From the NCBI RefSeq assembly GCF_029892485.1, contig NZ_JARXVG010000005.1:62001-126000 (forward strand): DNA of 64,000 nucleotides, in the 5' to 3' direction. This DNA comes from Variovorax boronicumulans (GTDB lineage Bacteria; Pseudomonadota; Gammaproteobacteria; Burkholderiales; Burkholderiaceae_C). Below the pieces are notes generated by a model. That model saw nothing but the letters and a program-made list of their open reading frames with translations. It ran no database searches and was not told the origin of the DNA. The position numbers and the translations under genes were made by a program. Shown piece after piece: positions 27,049-37,400 of the stretch (within the stretch, counting starts at the first letter, position 1; the number at the start of each line of letters is the position of its first letter).

Positions 27049-28350
27049 TCAGGCCGGCTGCAGCACGCGCGGCTGCGGCGCCGGCATGCCGGTGAACGCG
27101 AAATCCACCTCCGGCGCGAGCCCGCTCACGATCCGCGCGATCGACTTGCCCGAGCCGCAGGCGTGCGTCCAGCCGAGCGTGCCATGGCCGGTGTTCAGGT
27201 ACAGGTTCGGCAGCTTTGTCTTGCCGATCATCGGCACGTTGCTCGGCGTCGCGGGGCGCAGGCCCGTCCAGAACTGGGCCTGCTCGGTGTCGCCGGCGCC
27301 GGGGAACAGTTCTTCGACGCGCCGCACGATGGCTTCGCAGCGCACGCGGTTCAGGTCCCGGTCGTAGCCGTTGAGTTCGGCCGTGCCGGCGATGCGGAGG
27401 CGATCGCCCGATTCCGAGGTGTAGCGCGAGAACACGAGCTTGTATTCGTCGTCGGTCAGCGAGACCTGGTGCGCCTTCGAGGCGTCCTTAACGGGCAGCG
27501 TCACCGAATAGCCCTTGGCTGGATAGATCGGCAGGCGGATGCCCAGCGGCGCGGCGTAGAGCGGGCTCAGCGAACCCATCGCCAGCACGAAGGCATCGCC
27601 GCGGATGCGCTGGAAGCGGCCTTCGCTGTCGGTCGCCTCGACGTGGTCGATGCTGCCGCCGGTCTCGCGCAGCGCGGTCACCGTGTGGCTCATGAGGAAC
27701 TTCACGCCGGCCCCGGTCGCGAGCTTGACCAGTTCGCGCGCGAAGCGGTTGGCGTCGCCGGACTCGTCTTCGGCCGTGTAGGTGGCGCCCGCCAGCTGGG
27801 GGCGGATGTGGGCGAGGGCGGGCTCGATCTTCACGGCCTCGTCGGCCGAGATCACCAGCCGTTCGCAGCCCAGCGCGCGCATCTGCTCGGCGGGCGCGAG
27901 GGCGCCGTCGAACTCTTTTTGCGTCGTATAGAAATGCAGGATGCCCTGGGTGCGCTGGTCGTAGCTCAGGCCGGTATCCCGGCGCAATTGCTGCAACATT
28001 TCACGGCTGTAGGTGCCCAGGCGAACGATCTGCTCGATGTTGTGCTTCGTGCGTGCCGGCGTGCATTCGCGCAGGAACTGCAGGCCCCAGAGCCACTGGC
28101 GCATGTCGGCGCGGATGCGAAAGAGCAGCGGGGCGTCTTCCTTGCCCAGCCATTGCAGCACCTTGAGCGGCGCGCTGGGGTTGGCCCAGGGCTCGGCATG
28201 GCTCACCGAGATCTGCCCGCCGTTGGCGAAGCTGGTTTCGGCGGCCGGGGTGGCCTGCCGGTCGATCACGGTCACTTCGTGGCCGAGTTGCTGGAGGTAG
28301 TAAGCCGAGGTCACGCCGAGCAGGCCGGCGCCAAGAACGATCACGCGCAT
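27049..28350 (-). CDS. dadA: D-amino acid dehydrogenase (DadA-like FAD oxidoreductase)
   Basis: A 433-residue FAD-dependent DAO-family dehydrogenase. The FAD-binding GAGLLGVTSAYYLQQLGH is at residues 7-24, the ANGGQIS motif follows near residue 43, and TGHGTLGWTHACGSGK near 390 matches the DadA C-terminus. DadA oxidises D-amino acids (classically D-alanine) to 2-oxo acids at the inner membrane. The good ribosome site (AAAGG) and the tandem glycine riboswitch 90 nt upstream imply that glycine, or a glycine-like D-amino acid pathway, controls it. Glycine oxidation is an alternative function. The gene is convergent with the FIST gene. Confidence 0.9.
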   Translation of the reverse strand: MRVIVLGAGLLGVTSAYYLQQLGHEVTVIDRQATPAAETSFANGGQISVSHAEPWANPSAPLKVLQWLGKEDAPLLFRIRADMRQWLWGLQFLRECTPARTKHNIEQIVRLGTYSREMLQQLRRDTGLSYDQRTQGILHFYTTQKEFDGALAPAEQMRALGCERLVISADEAVKIEPALAHIRPQLAGATYTAEDESGDANRFARELVKLATGAGVKFLMSHTVTALRETGGSIDHVEATDSEGRFQRIRGDAFVLAMGSLSPLYAAPLGIRLPIYPAKGYSVTLPVKDASKAHQVSLTDDEYKLVFSRYTSESGDRLRIAGTAELNGYDRDLNRVRCEAIVRRVEELFPGAGDTEQAQFWTGLRPATPSNVPMIGKTKLPNLYLNTGHGTLGWTHACGSGKSIARIVSGLAPEVDFAFTGMPAPQPRVLQPA

Positions 28351-28394
28351 TGCAAGTACCTTTGAGGTGCAGCGCTTGAATGGCGGATGTGGTG

Positions 28395-28413
28395 TGCTAT
28401 TGATTCAATAGCA
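28395..28413. repeat. Short AT palindrome between the riboswitch and dadA
   Basis: TGCTATTGA-T-TCAATAGCA is a 9-bp perfect dyad lying between the glycine riboswitch and the dadA start. It may form part of the expression platform. Similar small palindromes are common between genes in this bacterial group. Confidence 0.45.
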
Positions 28414-28440
28414 AGCAACCGGACGTCCGCCGTCCAAGTT

Positions 28441-28650
28441 GCCGCTCCCCCTGTCCTCGGTACCTGAGAGATTCACCTGTTGCGACTTCGCAACAGGTTT
28501 GCTCCTTCGGTGCATCGCCACGTGAAATGGCTGATGGCTCTCCAGACGGCGTTTGATGTGGTGCAGTACAGACCCCTTGTTCGGGCCGACCTGAGCGTTT
28601 ATGGGAGTTTGCGCCTTCGGTAGGGCCACCGTGGTGGCCCGCTCTCCTGC
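28441..28650 (-). ncRNA. Tandem glycine riboswitch controlling dadA
   Basis: On the minus strand two glycine aptamers follow each other. The first, about 28650-28571, has GGAGAGC, ACCGAAGGCGCAAAC and CGCTCAGG. The second, about 28547-28441, has GGAGAGCC, CACCGAAGGAGCAAAC, a strong ACCTGTTGCG/CGCAACAGGT hairpin, CTCTCAGGTACCGAGGACAG and a GGGGGAGCGG closing strand. These are the conserved core words of the class. The order and the short linker match the cooperative tandem form. It reads into dadA 90 nt downstream. The boundaries are approximate. Confidence 0.92.
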
Positions 28651-28695
28651 AGTCGGGCGATTGTAGGTGGGTACCTTTGGCTACGCCAACCCCGG

Positions 28696-28723
28696 GTTTC
28701 ACCTTGCGGGCTGATGGGATAAT
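28696..28723 (+). promoter_or_regulatory. Probable sigma-70 promoter of the rfb/polysaccharide locus
   Basis: GTTTCA (28696-28701) and GATAAT (28718-28723) are spaced by 16 bp, with TGATGGGATAAT giving extra -10 context. It lies about 50 bp before rfbB and appears to be the start of the plus-strand surface-polysaccharide operon. Confidence 0.5.
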
Positions 28724-28733
28724 CATCCGTTCA

Positions 28734-28749
28734 TTCGCCAGAGGGCGAA
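28734..28749 (+). other. Leader hairpin of rfbB
   Basis: TTCGCC-AGAG-GGCGAA forms a 6-bp stem in the presumed untranslated leader, 24 bp before the rfbB ATG. Its role is unknown. No ops/JUMPstart element was found nearby. Confidence 0.35.
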
Positions 28750-28773
28750 GGTTCGACAACAACAGGGGACCCC

Positions 28774-29844
28774 ATGATCCTGGTAACCGGCGGCGCAGGC
28801 TTCATTGGCGCCAATTTCGTACTCGACTGGATCGCGCAGAGCGATGAGCCGGTCGTGAATCTCGACAAACTGACCTACGCAGGCAACCTCGAGACGCTCG
28901 CCTCGCTCAAGGACAACCCGAAGCACATCTTCGTGCAGGGCGACATCGGCGACAGCGCCCTGCTCGACCGCCTGCTGGCCCAGCACAAACCCCGCGCCGT
29001 CGTGAATTTCGCTGCCGAATCGCATGTCGACCGGTCGATCCACGGCCCAGAAGACTTCGTGCAGACCAACGTGCTCGGCACCTTCCGCCTGCTCGAATCC
29101 GTGCGCGGCTTCTGGAATGCACTGCCGGCCGACCAGAAGGCTGCCTTCCGCTTCCTGCACGTATCGACCGACGAAGTCTACGGTTCCCTCTCCAAGACCG
29201 ACCCGGCCTTCACCGAAGAGAACAAGTACGAGCCGAACAGCCCCTACTCGGCCAGCAAGGCGGCCAGCGACCACCTCGTGCGCGCCTGGCACCACACCTA
29301 CGGCCTGCCGGTAGTCACCACCAACTGCTCGAACAACTACGGGCCGTTCCACTTCCCCGAGAAGCTCATCCCCCTCATGATCGTCAACGCCCTGGCCGGC
29401 AAGCCGCTGCCCGTGTACGGCGACGGCATGCAGGTGCGCGACTGGCTCTATGTGAAGGACCACTGCAGCGCCATCCGCCGCGTGCTCGAAGCCGGCAAGC
29501 TCGGGGAGACCTACAACGTGGGCGGCTGGAACGAGAAGCCGAACATCGAGATCGTCAACACCGTCTGCGCGCTGCTCGACGAACTGAGCCCCAAGGCCGA
29601 CGGCAAGCCGTACAAGGAACAGATCACCTACGTCACCGACCGTCCCGGCCACGACCGCCGCTACGCCATCGACGCGCGCAAGCTCGAGCGCGAGCTCGGC
29701 TGGAAGCCCGCCGAGACCTTCGACAGCGGCATCCGCAAGACCGTCGAGTGGTACCTGGCCAACGGCGAATGGGTGCGCAACGTGCAAAGCGGCGCGTACC
29801 GCGAGTGGGTCGAAAAGCAATACGACGCGAAGGCCACGGCATGA
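28774..29844 (+). CDS. rfbB: dTDP-glucose 4,6-dehydratase
   Basis: A 356-residue extended SDR enzyme that converts dTDP-glucose to dTDP-4-keto-6-deoxyglucose, the branch point to L-rhamnose and amino sugars. The NAD motif is TGGAGFIG at residues 5-12, the catalytic segment STDEVYG lies near 130, and [10 protein letters not shown] near 160 supplies the Tyr-Lys pair. [13 protein letters not shown] is also typical. It is the first gene of the plus-strand polysaccharide locus, and its stop overlaps the rfbD start (ATGA). The ribosome site AGGGGA lies just upstream of the ATG. Confidence 0.97.
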   Translation: MILVTGGAGFIGANFVLDWIAQSDEPVVNLDKLTYAGNLETLASLKDNPKHIFVQGDIGDSALLDRLLAQHKPRAVVNFAAESHVDRSIHGPEDFVQTNVLGTFRLLESVRGFWNALPADQKAAFRFLHVSTDEVYGSLSKTDPAFTEENKYEPNSPYSASKAASDHLVRAWHHTYGLPVVTTNCSNNYGPFHFPEKLIPLMIVNALAGKPLPVYGDGMQVRDWLYVKDHCSAIRRVLEAGKLGETYNVGGWNEKPNIEIVNTVCALLDELSPKADGKPYKEQITYVTDRPGHDRRYAIDARKLERELGWKPAETFDSGIRKTVEWYLANGEWVRNVQSGAYREWVEKQYDAKATA

Positions 29845-30731
29845 AGCTGCTGCTGCTCGGCAAAGGCGGACAGGTCGGCTGGGAGCTGCAGCGCAGCCTC
29901 GCCCCCCTGGGTGAACTGGTCGCGCTCGATTTCGACAGCACCGACTTCAACGCCGATTTCAGCCGCCCCGAGCAACTGGCCGAAACGGTGCTGAAGGTCC
30001 GCCCCGACGTCATCGTCAATGCCGCCGCGCACACCGCGGTCGACAAGGCCGAGAGCGAGCCCGACTTCGCCCGCAAGCTCAACGCCACCTCGCCTGGCGT
30101 GGTGGCCGAAGCCGCGCAGCAGATCGGCGCGCTGATGGTTCACTACTCGACCGACTACGTCTTCGATGGCAGCGGCAGCAAGCCATGGCAGGAAGACGAT
30201 GCGACTGGCCCGCTCAGCGTGTACGGCAGCACCAAGCTCGAAGGCGAGCAGCTCGTGGCGCAGCACTGCGCGAAGCACCTGATCTTTCGCACCAGCTGGG
30301 TGTATGCGGCGCGCGGCGGCAACTTTGCCAAGACCATGCTGCGCATCGCCAAGGAACGCGACAAGCTCACCGTCATCGATGACCAGTTCGGCGCGCCGAC
30401 CGGTGCGGAACTGCTGGCCGACATCACCGCGCATGCCATTCGCGCGACGCTGCAGGACCCTTCCAAGGCTGGCCTCTACCACGCGGTGGCCGGCGGCGTG
30501 ACCACATGGCATGGCTATGCGCGCTTCGTGATCGAGCAAGCCAAGGCCGCGGGCGTCGAGCTCAAGGCCGGGCCGGAAGCGGTAGAGCCCGTGCCCACCA
30601 CGGCGTTCCCGACGCCGGCCACGCGGCCGCACAACTCGCGCCTGGACACCACCAAGCTGCAATCGACCTTCGGCCTCATGCTGCCCGAGTGGCAATCCGG
30701 CGTCGCCCGCATGTTGCGCGAAACCTTCTGA
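29841..30731 (+). CDS. rfbD: dTDP-4-dehydrorhamnose reductase
   Basis: A 296-residue reductase carrying out the last step of dTDP-L-rhamnose synthesis. The start [16 protein letters not shown] carries the NADPH-binding GKGGQVG, then [22 protein letters not shown] and YGSTKLEGE with the catalytic Tyr/Lys follow. The C-terminal [12 protein letters not shown] motif is typical of RmlD. The start is set by the ATGA overlap with rfbB. The frame runs further upstream but only as noise inside rfbB. Confidence 0.97.
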   Translation: MKLLLLGKGGQVGWELQRSLAPLGELVALDFDSTDFNADFSRPEQLAETVLKVRPDVIVNAAAHTAVDKAESEPDFARKLNATSPGVVAEAAQQIGALMVHYSTDYVFDGSGSKPWQEDDATGPLSVYGSTKLEGEQLVAQHCAKHLIFRTSWVYAARGGNFAKTMLRIAKERDKLTVIDDQFGAPTGAELLADITAHAIRATLQDPSKAGLYHAVAGGVTTWHGYARFVIEQAKAAGVELKAGPEAVEPVPTTAFPTPATRPHNSRLDTTKLQSTFGLMLPEWQSGVARMLRETF

Positions 30732-30765
30732 CATCTGCAGAGCAAGAGAGAGACACGAACACCCC

Positions 30766-31668
30766 ATGACCAAGACGACGCAACGCAAAGGCATCATCCT
30801 CGCCGGTGGTTCGGGCACGCGCCTGCATCCTGCGACGCTGGCGCTCAGCAAGCAGCTGCTGCCGGTGTACGACAAGCCGATGATCTATTACCCGCTGAGC
30901 ACGCTGATGCTCGGTGGCATGCGCGACATCCTGATCATCAGCACGCCGCAGGACACGCCGCGCTTCCAGCAGTTGCTGGGCGACGGCAGCCAGTGGGGGA
31001 TCAACCTGCAGTACGCGGTGCAGCCGAGCCCGGATGGGTTGGCGCAGGCGTTCATCATCGGGGACAAGTTTTTGGGCAACGATCCCAGCGCGCTCGTGCT
31101 GGGAGACAACATCTTCTACGGGCATGACTTCGTGCACCTGCTCGCCGACGCCGACGCAAAGCAGTCCGGCGCAACCGTGTTCGCCTACCACGTGCAAGAC
31201 CCCGAGCGTTATGGCGTGGTGGCCTTCGATGCCCAGGGCAAGGCCAGCAGCATCGAAGAAAAGCCGCTGAAGCCCAAGAGCAACTATGCGGTGACCGGCC
31301 TTTACTTCTACGACAACCAGGTCGTCGACATCGCCAAGGCCGTGAAGCCCAGCGCGCGCGGCGAACTCGAGATCACGGCGGTCAACCAGGCCTACCTCGA
31401 CCTGGGCAAGCTCAACGTGCAGATCATGCAGCGCGGCTACGCGTGGCTGGATACGGGCACGCACGAAAGCCTGCTCGAAGCCGGCCAGTTCATCGCCACG
31501 CTGGAGCACCGCCAGGGCCTGAAGATTGCCTGCCCCGAAGAGATCGCCTGGCGCAATGGCTACATCGACAAGGAGCAGTTGGCGCGGCTGGCCGTGCCAT
31601 TGCAAAAGAATGCCTATGGCAAGTACCTCAATCGCCTGCTTGTCGAAGACGCTCACTCCGGTCTCTGA
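30766..31668 (+). CDS. rfbA: Glucose-1-phosphate thymidylyltransferase
   Basis: A 300-residue nucleotidyltransferase that makes dTDP-glucose from dTTP and glucose-1-phosphate. The nucleotide loop [20 protein letters not shown] is at residues 14-33, GDNIFYGHD lies near 110, and [14 protein letters not shown] near 225 is the RmlA C-terminal signature. The full RmlA length with a normal tetramer/allosteric C-terminus is present. It lies 34 bp after rfbD, completing three of the four rhamnose genes here. rfbC lies 6.4 kb further on. Confidence 0.97.
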   Translation: MTKTTQRKGIILAGGSGTRLHPATLALSKQLLPVYDKPMIYYPLSTLMLGGMRDILIISTPQDTPRFQQLLGDGSQWGINLQYAVQPSPDGLAQAFIIGDKFLGNDPSALVLGDNIFYGHDFVHLLADADAKQSGATVFAYHVQDPERYGVVAFDAQGKASSIEEKPLKPKSNYAVTGLYFYDNQVVDIAKAVKPSARGELEITAVNQAYLDLGKLNVQIMQRGYAWLDTGTHESLLEAGQFIATLEHRQGLKIACPEEIAWRNGYIDKEQLARLAVPLQKNAYGKYLNRLLVEDAHSGL

Positions 31669-31700
31669 CACCTAAAACAATTACTTCAGCAATACAAGCC

Positions 31701-32705
31701 ATGCATTCATCAAGCCAGACCCTGACAGGTCAGAAGTACCTCGTAACCGGCGCAGGCGGTTTCATCGGCAGCCACTTGGTCGAAGCACTCGTGCGTGCCG
31801 GTGCCGACGTGACAGCCATGGTCCGTTACGGTTCTGCATCGAGCTGGGGCAACCTCGAATTCGCACCGGATGACGTGAAGGGGCAATTTCGCGTCGTGGC
31901 GGGCAACATCGACGACGGTGATTTCGTCATGCATGCCATGCAGGGCATCGACGTGGTCTGCCATCTGGCGGCCCTGATCGCCATTCCGTATTCGTACGTT
32001 GCCCCGCGCAGCTATGTGCGCACCAATGTCGAGGGAACGCTCAATGTCGTGGAGGCCGCGCGCCGGCTGTCGGTTCGTCGCGTCGTCCACACGAGCACCT
32101 CGGAGGTGTACGGCACCGCGGTGCGGGTGCCGATCGACGAAGAACATCCGCTGCAAGGACAGTCGCCCTACTCGGCCTCGAAGATCGGAGCGGACAAGAT
32201 CGCCGAGAGCTATTACCGTTCGTTCGACACCGGCGTCGTGACCTTGCGCCCGTTCAATACCTTCGGTCCGCGCCAGTCGGCCAGGGCATTCATTCCGACC
32301 ATCATCTCGCAGGCACTGACGCAGGATGTGATCAAGCTAGGGTCGCTGACACCCGAGCGCGACATGACCTTCGTCACGGACACGGTCGCCGGCTTCGTCG
32401 CTGCTTCGGTGACGCCCGGTATCGAGGGACAAACCATCAACCTCGGAACCGGCTCGACCTACACGATCGGCCACTTTGCCGAGCGCATCCTCAAGCTGAT
32501 GGGCGTGGAAAAGGAGATCGTTGCGGACACCGCGCGCATGCGTCCCGACAAGAGCGAGGTCTTGAAGCTCGTCTCCGACAACGCGCTGGCCGCGAAGTTG
32601 ATGGGATGGTCTCCGCAAGTCGACCTGGATGAGGGATTGCGCCAGAGCATCGAATTCATCCGGCGCAATATCCACCTGTACCGCCCCGCGGTCTACACCG
32701 TCTAA
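31701..32705 (+). CDS. NAD-dependent nucleotide-sugar 4,6-dehydratase (LegB/Gmd-like extended SDR)
   Basis: A 334-residue extended SDR enzyme: TGAGGFIGSHLVEAL (residues 16-30), YGSASSWGNLEF near 48, TSTSEVYGTAV near 132 and YSASKIGADKIAE near 157. The TSE catalytic triplet, rather than TDE, and the WGNLE segment resemble the LegB/Gmd branch, which dehydrates GDP- or UDP-linked sugars. It sits just before a nucleotidyltransferase and a reductase. The three genes together probably make a deoxysugar nucleotide distinct from dTDP-rhamnose. The exact substrate (a GDP-hexose is favoured) is inference. Confidence 0.75.
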   Translation: MHSSSQTLTGQKYLVTGAGGFIGSHLVEALVRAGADVTAMVRYGSASSWGNLEFAPDDVKGQFRVVAGNIDDGDFVMHAMQGIDVVCHLAALIAIPYSYVAPRSYVRTNVEGTLNVVEAARRLSVRRVVHTSTSEVYGTAVRVPIDEEHPLQGQSPYSASKIGADKIAESYYRSFDTGVVTLRPFNTFGPRQSARAFIPTIISQALTQDVIKLGSLTPERDMTFVTDTVAGFVAASVTPGIEGQTINLGTGSTYTIGHFAERILKLMGVEKEIVADTARMRPDKSEVLKLVSDNALAAKLMGWSPQVDLDEGLRQSIEFIRRNIHLYRPAVYTV

Positions 32706-32718
32706 GGGAGCAAGCACC

Positions 32719-33435
32719 ATGAAAGCAGTCGTCATGGCCGGCGGCAAGGGCACGCGCCTTCAGCCGTTCACCGCCTCGTTTCCGAAGCCTCTCATGCCCC
32801 TCGGGGACATGCCCGTGCTGGAGTTGCTGTTGCGGCAGCTTCGCCGTGCCGGCGTCGACGAAGTCATCCTTGCGGTCAACCATCTGCATCATCTGATCCG
32901 CGCGTTCTGCGGCGACGGTTCGCGATTCGGGCTGAAGATCGACTACAGCCTCGAGGACAGCCCCCTGGGTACGGCCGGCCCGCTCGGCGCATTGATCGAC
33001 AAGGTCGGCGAGAATTTCATCGTCACCAACGGCGACCTGCTCACCACTTTCGATATCGGCCAGCTGATCCGCACCCATGCCGAGCGGGAGTCGGATGCCA
33101 CGATCTGCGTCTACGAAAGAGAAGTGAAGATCGATTTCGGGCTCATCCAGGTCGATGCGGAGATGAATCTCCAGGGCTACCTCGAGAAGCCCATGAGCAA
33201 GCACCTGGTCAGCATGGGCCTCTACATGCTCAATCGCGATGCGGTGAAGCCGCATGTCAGCGAGGGCGTTCACCTGGACATGCCGGACCTGTTGCTCAAG
33301 CTGAGTGCGGCCGGCAAGAAGGTTCGCTGCCATCAGCAGCCCGAGAGCTTCTGGCTGGACATCGGCCGGCCGGAAGACTACTCGACGGCGCAGAAGATGT
33401 TCGACGAGAGTCGCGAGCTTTTCCTGCCCGAATAA
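32719..33435 (+). CDS. Sugar-phosphate nucleotidyltransferase (mannose-1-P guanylyltransferase-like)
   Basis: A 238-residue NTP_transferase-fold enzyme with the nucleotide loop AGGKGTRLQPFTASFPKPLMP at residues 6-26, GDLLTTFDI near 107 and the C-terminal FWLDIGRPEDYSTAQ, shared with short GDP-mannose and GDP-heptose pyrophosphorylases. It lacks the C-terminal left-handed helix domain of the longer enzymes. A clear ribosome site (AAGGGAG) precedes the ATG. Its place between a 4,6-dehydratase and a reductase suggests that it activates the hexose-1-phosphate feeding that pathway. Confidence 0.82.
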   Translation: MKAVVMAGGKGTRLQPFTASFPKPLMPLGDMPVLELLLRQLRRAGVDEVILAVNHLHHLIRAFCGDGSRFGLKIDYSLEDSPLGTAGPLGALIDKVGENFIVTNGDLLTTFDIGQLIRTHAERESDATICVYEREVKIDFGLIQVDAEMNLQGYLEKPMSKHLVSMGLYMLNRDAVKPHVSEGVHLDMPDLLLKLSAAGKKVRCHQQPESFWLDIGRPEDYSTAQKMFDESRELFLPE

Positions 33436-33437
33436 CC

Positions 33438-34364
33438 ATGCGCGTGCTTGTCACCGGCGCCAGCGGATTCGTCGGACGGGCGGTGCTTGATGAACTGCGG
33501 GCGCGTGGCCTTGAAACCATCGCCATCAGCAGAACCGAACGGGCTGCCGTCGCAGGCGAGACGAGGCGCCTGCTTTCCAACCCTGGCGATGCGGCCGAGG
33601 TCCGCGATCTGCTCCTGTCCGCGGAGCCGCAGATCGTCATGCATCTGGCGGGTGTTTCCGCTGCGCCCTCCTACAGCGAGCTTTACGAGGCCAACGTCGC
33701 CTTCGCGGCCAATCTTCTGGACGCCGCGCTCGCCATGCCGCGCAAGCCGCGCGTGGTCCTTGCGGGCAGTGCGGCCGAGTATGGGCCGGTGTCCGCCGCC
33801 CTTCAGCCTGTGCGGGAGGACGCGGCTTGCCGCCCCAACACGGCCTATGGCGCCAGCAAGTTCGCCCAGACAAGCCATGCCTTCATCGCCGCGTCACGCG
33901 GCTTGTCCGTCGTGGTGGCCCGGTTGTTCAATCCCATCGGGCCCGGCATGCCGAAGTCCCTGGCCCTGGGAAGCTTCGCGCACCAGATCGCGAGCATGGG
34001 CGGGCAAGGAGGCGTGCTCGCGACCGGCGATCTCGATGTGGTGCGCGACTTCATGGATGTACGGATCGTTGCGAAGCTTCTCGTCGATCTGTCCCTGGTG
34101 AGCGATGCCTCTGCGGAGGTGGTGAACATCTGCACCGGCGACGGCCAGCGGCTGCTCGACCTGACACAGCGTTTGATCGCCGTCTCCGGCGTGCCTGTCG
34201 AATTGCAGCATGACGAATCGCGGCGCGGCAACAGCGATGTCAGGGCTTTCGTCGGCGATCCATCCCGGCTGAAGGCATTGGGGTTTCGCACCGAGCCCTC
34301 CGACATGGATGCCGTTCTCGAAGCAATCCTGCACAGCGCGCGCGAAGCGATCTCCGCAACCTAG
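33438..34364 (+). CDS. NAD(P)-dependent 4-keto-6-deoxy-sugar reductase (Rmd-like)
   Basis: A 308-residue extended SDR starting MRVLVTGASGFVGRAVLDEL. The catalytic segment is AGSAAEYGPVS near 112, and YGASKFAQTSH near 135 holds the Tyr/Lys. NPIGPGMPKSLALGSF and DFMDVRIVAKLLVDLS are patterns seen in GDP-6-deoxy-D-mannose reductases (Rmd). It would reduce a GDP-4-keto-6-deoxyhexose, for example to GDP-D-rhamnose. It lies 2 bp after the nucleotidyltransferase stop and is co-transcribed with it. Confidence 0.75.
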   Translation: MRVLVTGASGFVGRAVLDELRARGLETIAISRTERAAVAGETRRLLSNPGDAAEVRDLLLSAEPQIVMHLAGVSAAPSYSELYEANVAFAANLLDAALAMPRKPRVVLAGSAAEYGPVSAALQPVREDAACRPNTAYGASKFAQTSHAFIAASRGLSVVVARLFNPIGPGMPKSLALGSFAHQIASMGGQGGVLATGDLDVVRDFMDVRIVAKLLVDLSLVSDASAEVVNICTGDGQRLLDLTQRLIAVSGVPVELQHDESRRGNSDVRAFVGDPSRLKALGFRTEPSDMDAVLEAILHSAREAISAT

Positions 34365-34439
34365 AACGAGGGCTCGCAAGGAACGCGTCCAGCCCGGTGC
34401 CGGACGGCCCTTCGTTTTTCACAGGCAAACCAACAAAAG

Positions 34440-37400
34440 ATGATCTGCAACGCGTGCTCCGGTACCCGCTTCGAGCCATTCGCCATTCGGGTGGATGGCA
34501 TGGAAATCCAGCAGTGCACCCGCTGCGGCCTGGGTGTGATTGCCCGCTTGCCCGAGAACACAGAGGCGTACTACGACGACAACTACTACGTGAACGGAGA
34601 GCGCAGCGGCTATGCGGACTACAGCTTCATGGCCGAGCATGGGCTGGGTTGGGCGTTTGCGCTGGTTCGGCTGCTGGCCGATCACGGAAAGATTCTCGAC
34701 ATAGGTTGCGCCGACGGCTATCTGCTGGACAAGTTCGCGGACGCCTTCGACAAGTTCGGCATCGAGGTCAACGCCAGGGCAGCCGGGCAGGCGCAGGACA
34801 AGGGCATCAAGCTTCTTGGCAACGACCTGCTGGATCCGCAACTGGTGCATGACCATCGAGCCGCGTTCGACGTCGTAACCGCCATCGCGGTCTTCGAGCA
34901 CCTGCTCGATCTGCGCGGCGGATTCCGCGCAGCCGTCGACCTGCTGAAAGACGACGGGTTCCTGCTGTTCGAGGTTCCCGTCATGTCGGCCAAGTCCAGC
35001 AATGCGGCATGGCTGAACAGTTCGCTGGAGCACATCTACTATCCGACCGAGCAGGCGATCCGCCACATCGTCGAGACGGAACTGGGCGTTCATCTGACCG
35101 GTGCGGAGGTTTCCATCAAGGACTACGCCTCGACCTATGTCGGCATCGTCACGAAGAACGAACGCCAGGCTGCACGCGTCAAGGAAGTTTTCGAACGCTT
35201 GCTGAAGGCCGATTTCGACAGCGCGGCGACCGAGGAGGTCAGGGCCTCGACGCACCTGCACCTGCTGCACGCCGGGCAGGCGACCGAGGCTTCGGTGCAA
35301 TCGCTCACACGGCTGGACGGCAGCGAGTTCACGCCGCCGCTCGTTGCACGCATCGCCCAGCTCTGGTCGTTCGACCTGAAGAGGTTGCAATCCAGTGCCG
35401 TGCAACTGGCGGATTGCGGGGCCGCAAGCCGCGAGATCCAGCGCCTGAAGAGCGAAGTCGACGTGATCCTCGCGGACGCGCGCCTCAATGCGGCGCAGGC
35501 CACCGAGGCCATCAACTTCGAGATCAGGCGCGCTGCGGAGCGCGAGGGGGAAGCGGCAGCGCTTCGCAGGAAGCTGTCCGAGGAGGTCGGGAAGACCGCC
35601 GCCATCGAACACCGGGCTTTGGAGGTTGCGGGTCGGCTGGAGGCCATGCAGCAAACCATCGCATGGCGAGCCACGGCGCCCGTGCGTAGCTGGGCGACGA
35701 ACAATCCTCGCGCTGCAAGGCGGGCCAAGCAACTCGCAAAGCTGGTGTGGTGGACGCTGCGGGGCCGTATCTTCGACCACCTTCGGGAATTCAGGCGCCG
35801 GCGCGTGCTGGCCGGGAGTGGCGCAGGGAGCCTGGAAGTCGCAAGGCGCACCGCGGCGGCGGTTCGCCTCCTTCCGCCGGCGGGCGTTGTGCCGGATGCC
35901 GTGAACCCGCCGAGCGGACCGGACTGGCCATCGGATCGTCCGCTCGTCAGCATCGTGATTCCTTGCTTCAACTACGGTCACCTCGTCGGCGATGCGATCC
36001 GCTCGGTCGAGGCGCAGACCTTCACCGACATCGAGATCATCGTGGTGGAAGGGGGCTCGAGCTCCCCCGAGTCCCGCCAGCGCCTCGTCGAGGCAGTCGG
36101 CAAGGCCTCGCCCAAGCTGCGGCTGCTGCTGCAGGACAGGCCGTACCGTGCCGGGGCCAACCGCAACTTCGGCATCAGCCACGCGAGGGGCAAATACATC
36201 TGCTGCTTGGATGCCGACGACCGCATTGCCGCCACCTACATCGAGAAAGCCGTCTTCGTGCTGGAGCATTCCGGTTACCAGGTGGTCTCGCCGGGACTGC
36301 AGTTTTTCGGCGACAAGTCGGAAGTCTGGACACCGCACGAACGCCCGACACTGGATATGTTGCTGGAAGGTAACAACGCGCTCACGTGCGCGGTGTATCC
36401 CAAGGACCTCTGGCGCAGGGCGGGCGGATATCGGGATTCGGATCCGGCGACCGGGCATGTTCACGAGGACTGGCTGTTTTGGGTGAGGCTCGCCGCGCTT
36501 GGAGCACGCTTTATCGGTATTCGCGAACCACTTTTTCTTTACCGCAGCCACGGCGAAACCTTGAGCAACAGCCGAGCCGTCCTGGAAAACGAAGTTCAGA
36601 AAATGCTGGTTCATCGTTTCAACGAGGACGTGCTGACGGAAGAGGCCCTACGCACCGCGCGAACGAACGGCGCATCGCCGCCTCCACGCTTGCCCCAATC
36701 ATTTGCGATCCGGCGGCGTTTTCATATTCGGGCTGCTGGTCCCTCGCTTCTGATCGCGATGCCGTTCCTTGTTTTGGGTGGTGCAGAACGTCTATTGAGC
36801 GGCATCGTCTCGCAATTGGCAAAGAACGGTTGGCGCGTGACCATCGTGACAACCGTTCCGGTGGGCCAGGCGCACGGCGACACCACATCTTGGTTTGAAT
36901 CGGCTACCCCCGAAATATTCCATTTGCCGAGGTTTCTCGAGCAGGAATACTGGCGGGATTTTCTCGATCATCTGCTGCAATCGAAAAATATCCAATTGCT
37001 CTGGGTGATCGGCAGTTCTTTTGTCTATGACCAATTGCCAGCGCTGAAATTAAGGCATCCGCGCCTTGCCGTGGCCGATCTGCTTTTCAATACGGTCGGC
37101 CACACCGCCAACAATCGGCGATATGCCGACTGCATCGATCTCACCTTTGTCGAAAACTCGGAAGTCCGGCAGTGGCTGATTGCTGCAGGGGAGGCGCCCG
37201 AGCGCATCGAGATGGTGGAGAGCGGCGTCGACCTGGACCAGAATGCACCCGCGGCAAAAGACCAATTGCCAGTTGGCTTTGACGGAATCTCCAGCGAATC
37301 GGTCGTGGTCGGATTTTTCGGGCGATGGTCCGAGGAAAAAGATCCTCTTGGATTTGTCGAGATTGCCAAACGCCTGTCCAAGGATATGGATGTCGTGTTC

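Noticed and set aside
28405..28762. Small minus-strand open frames in the riboswitch region
   Set aside because: They overlap the two glycine aptamers. The RNA structure explains the sequence conservation, and the peptides have no known features.
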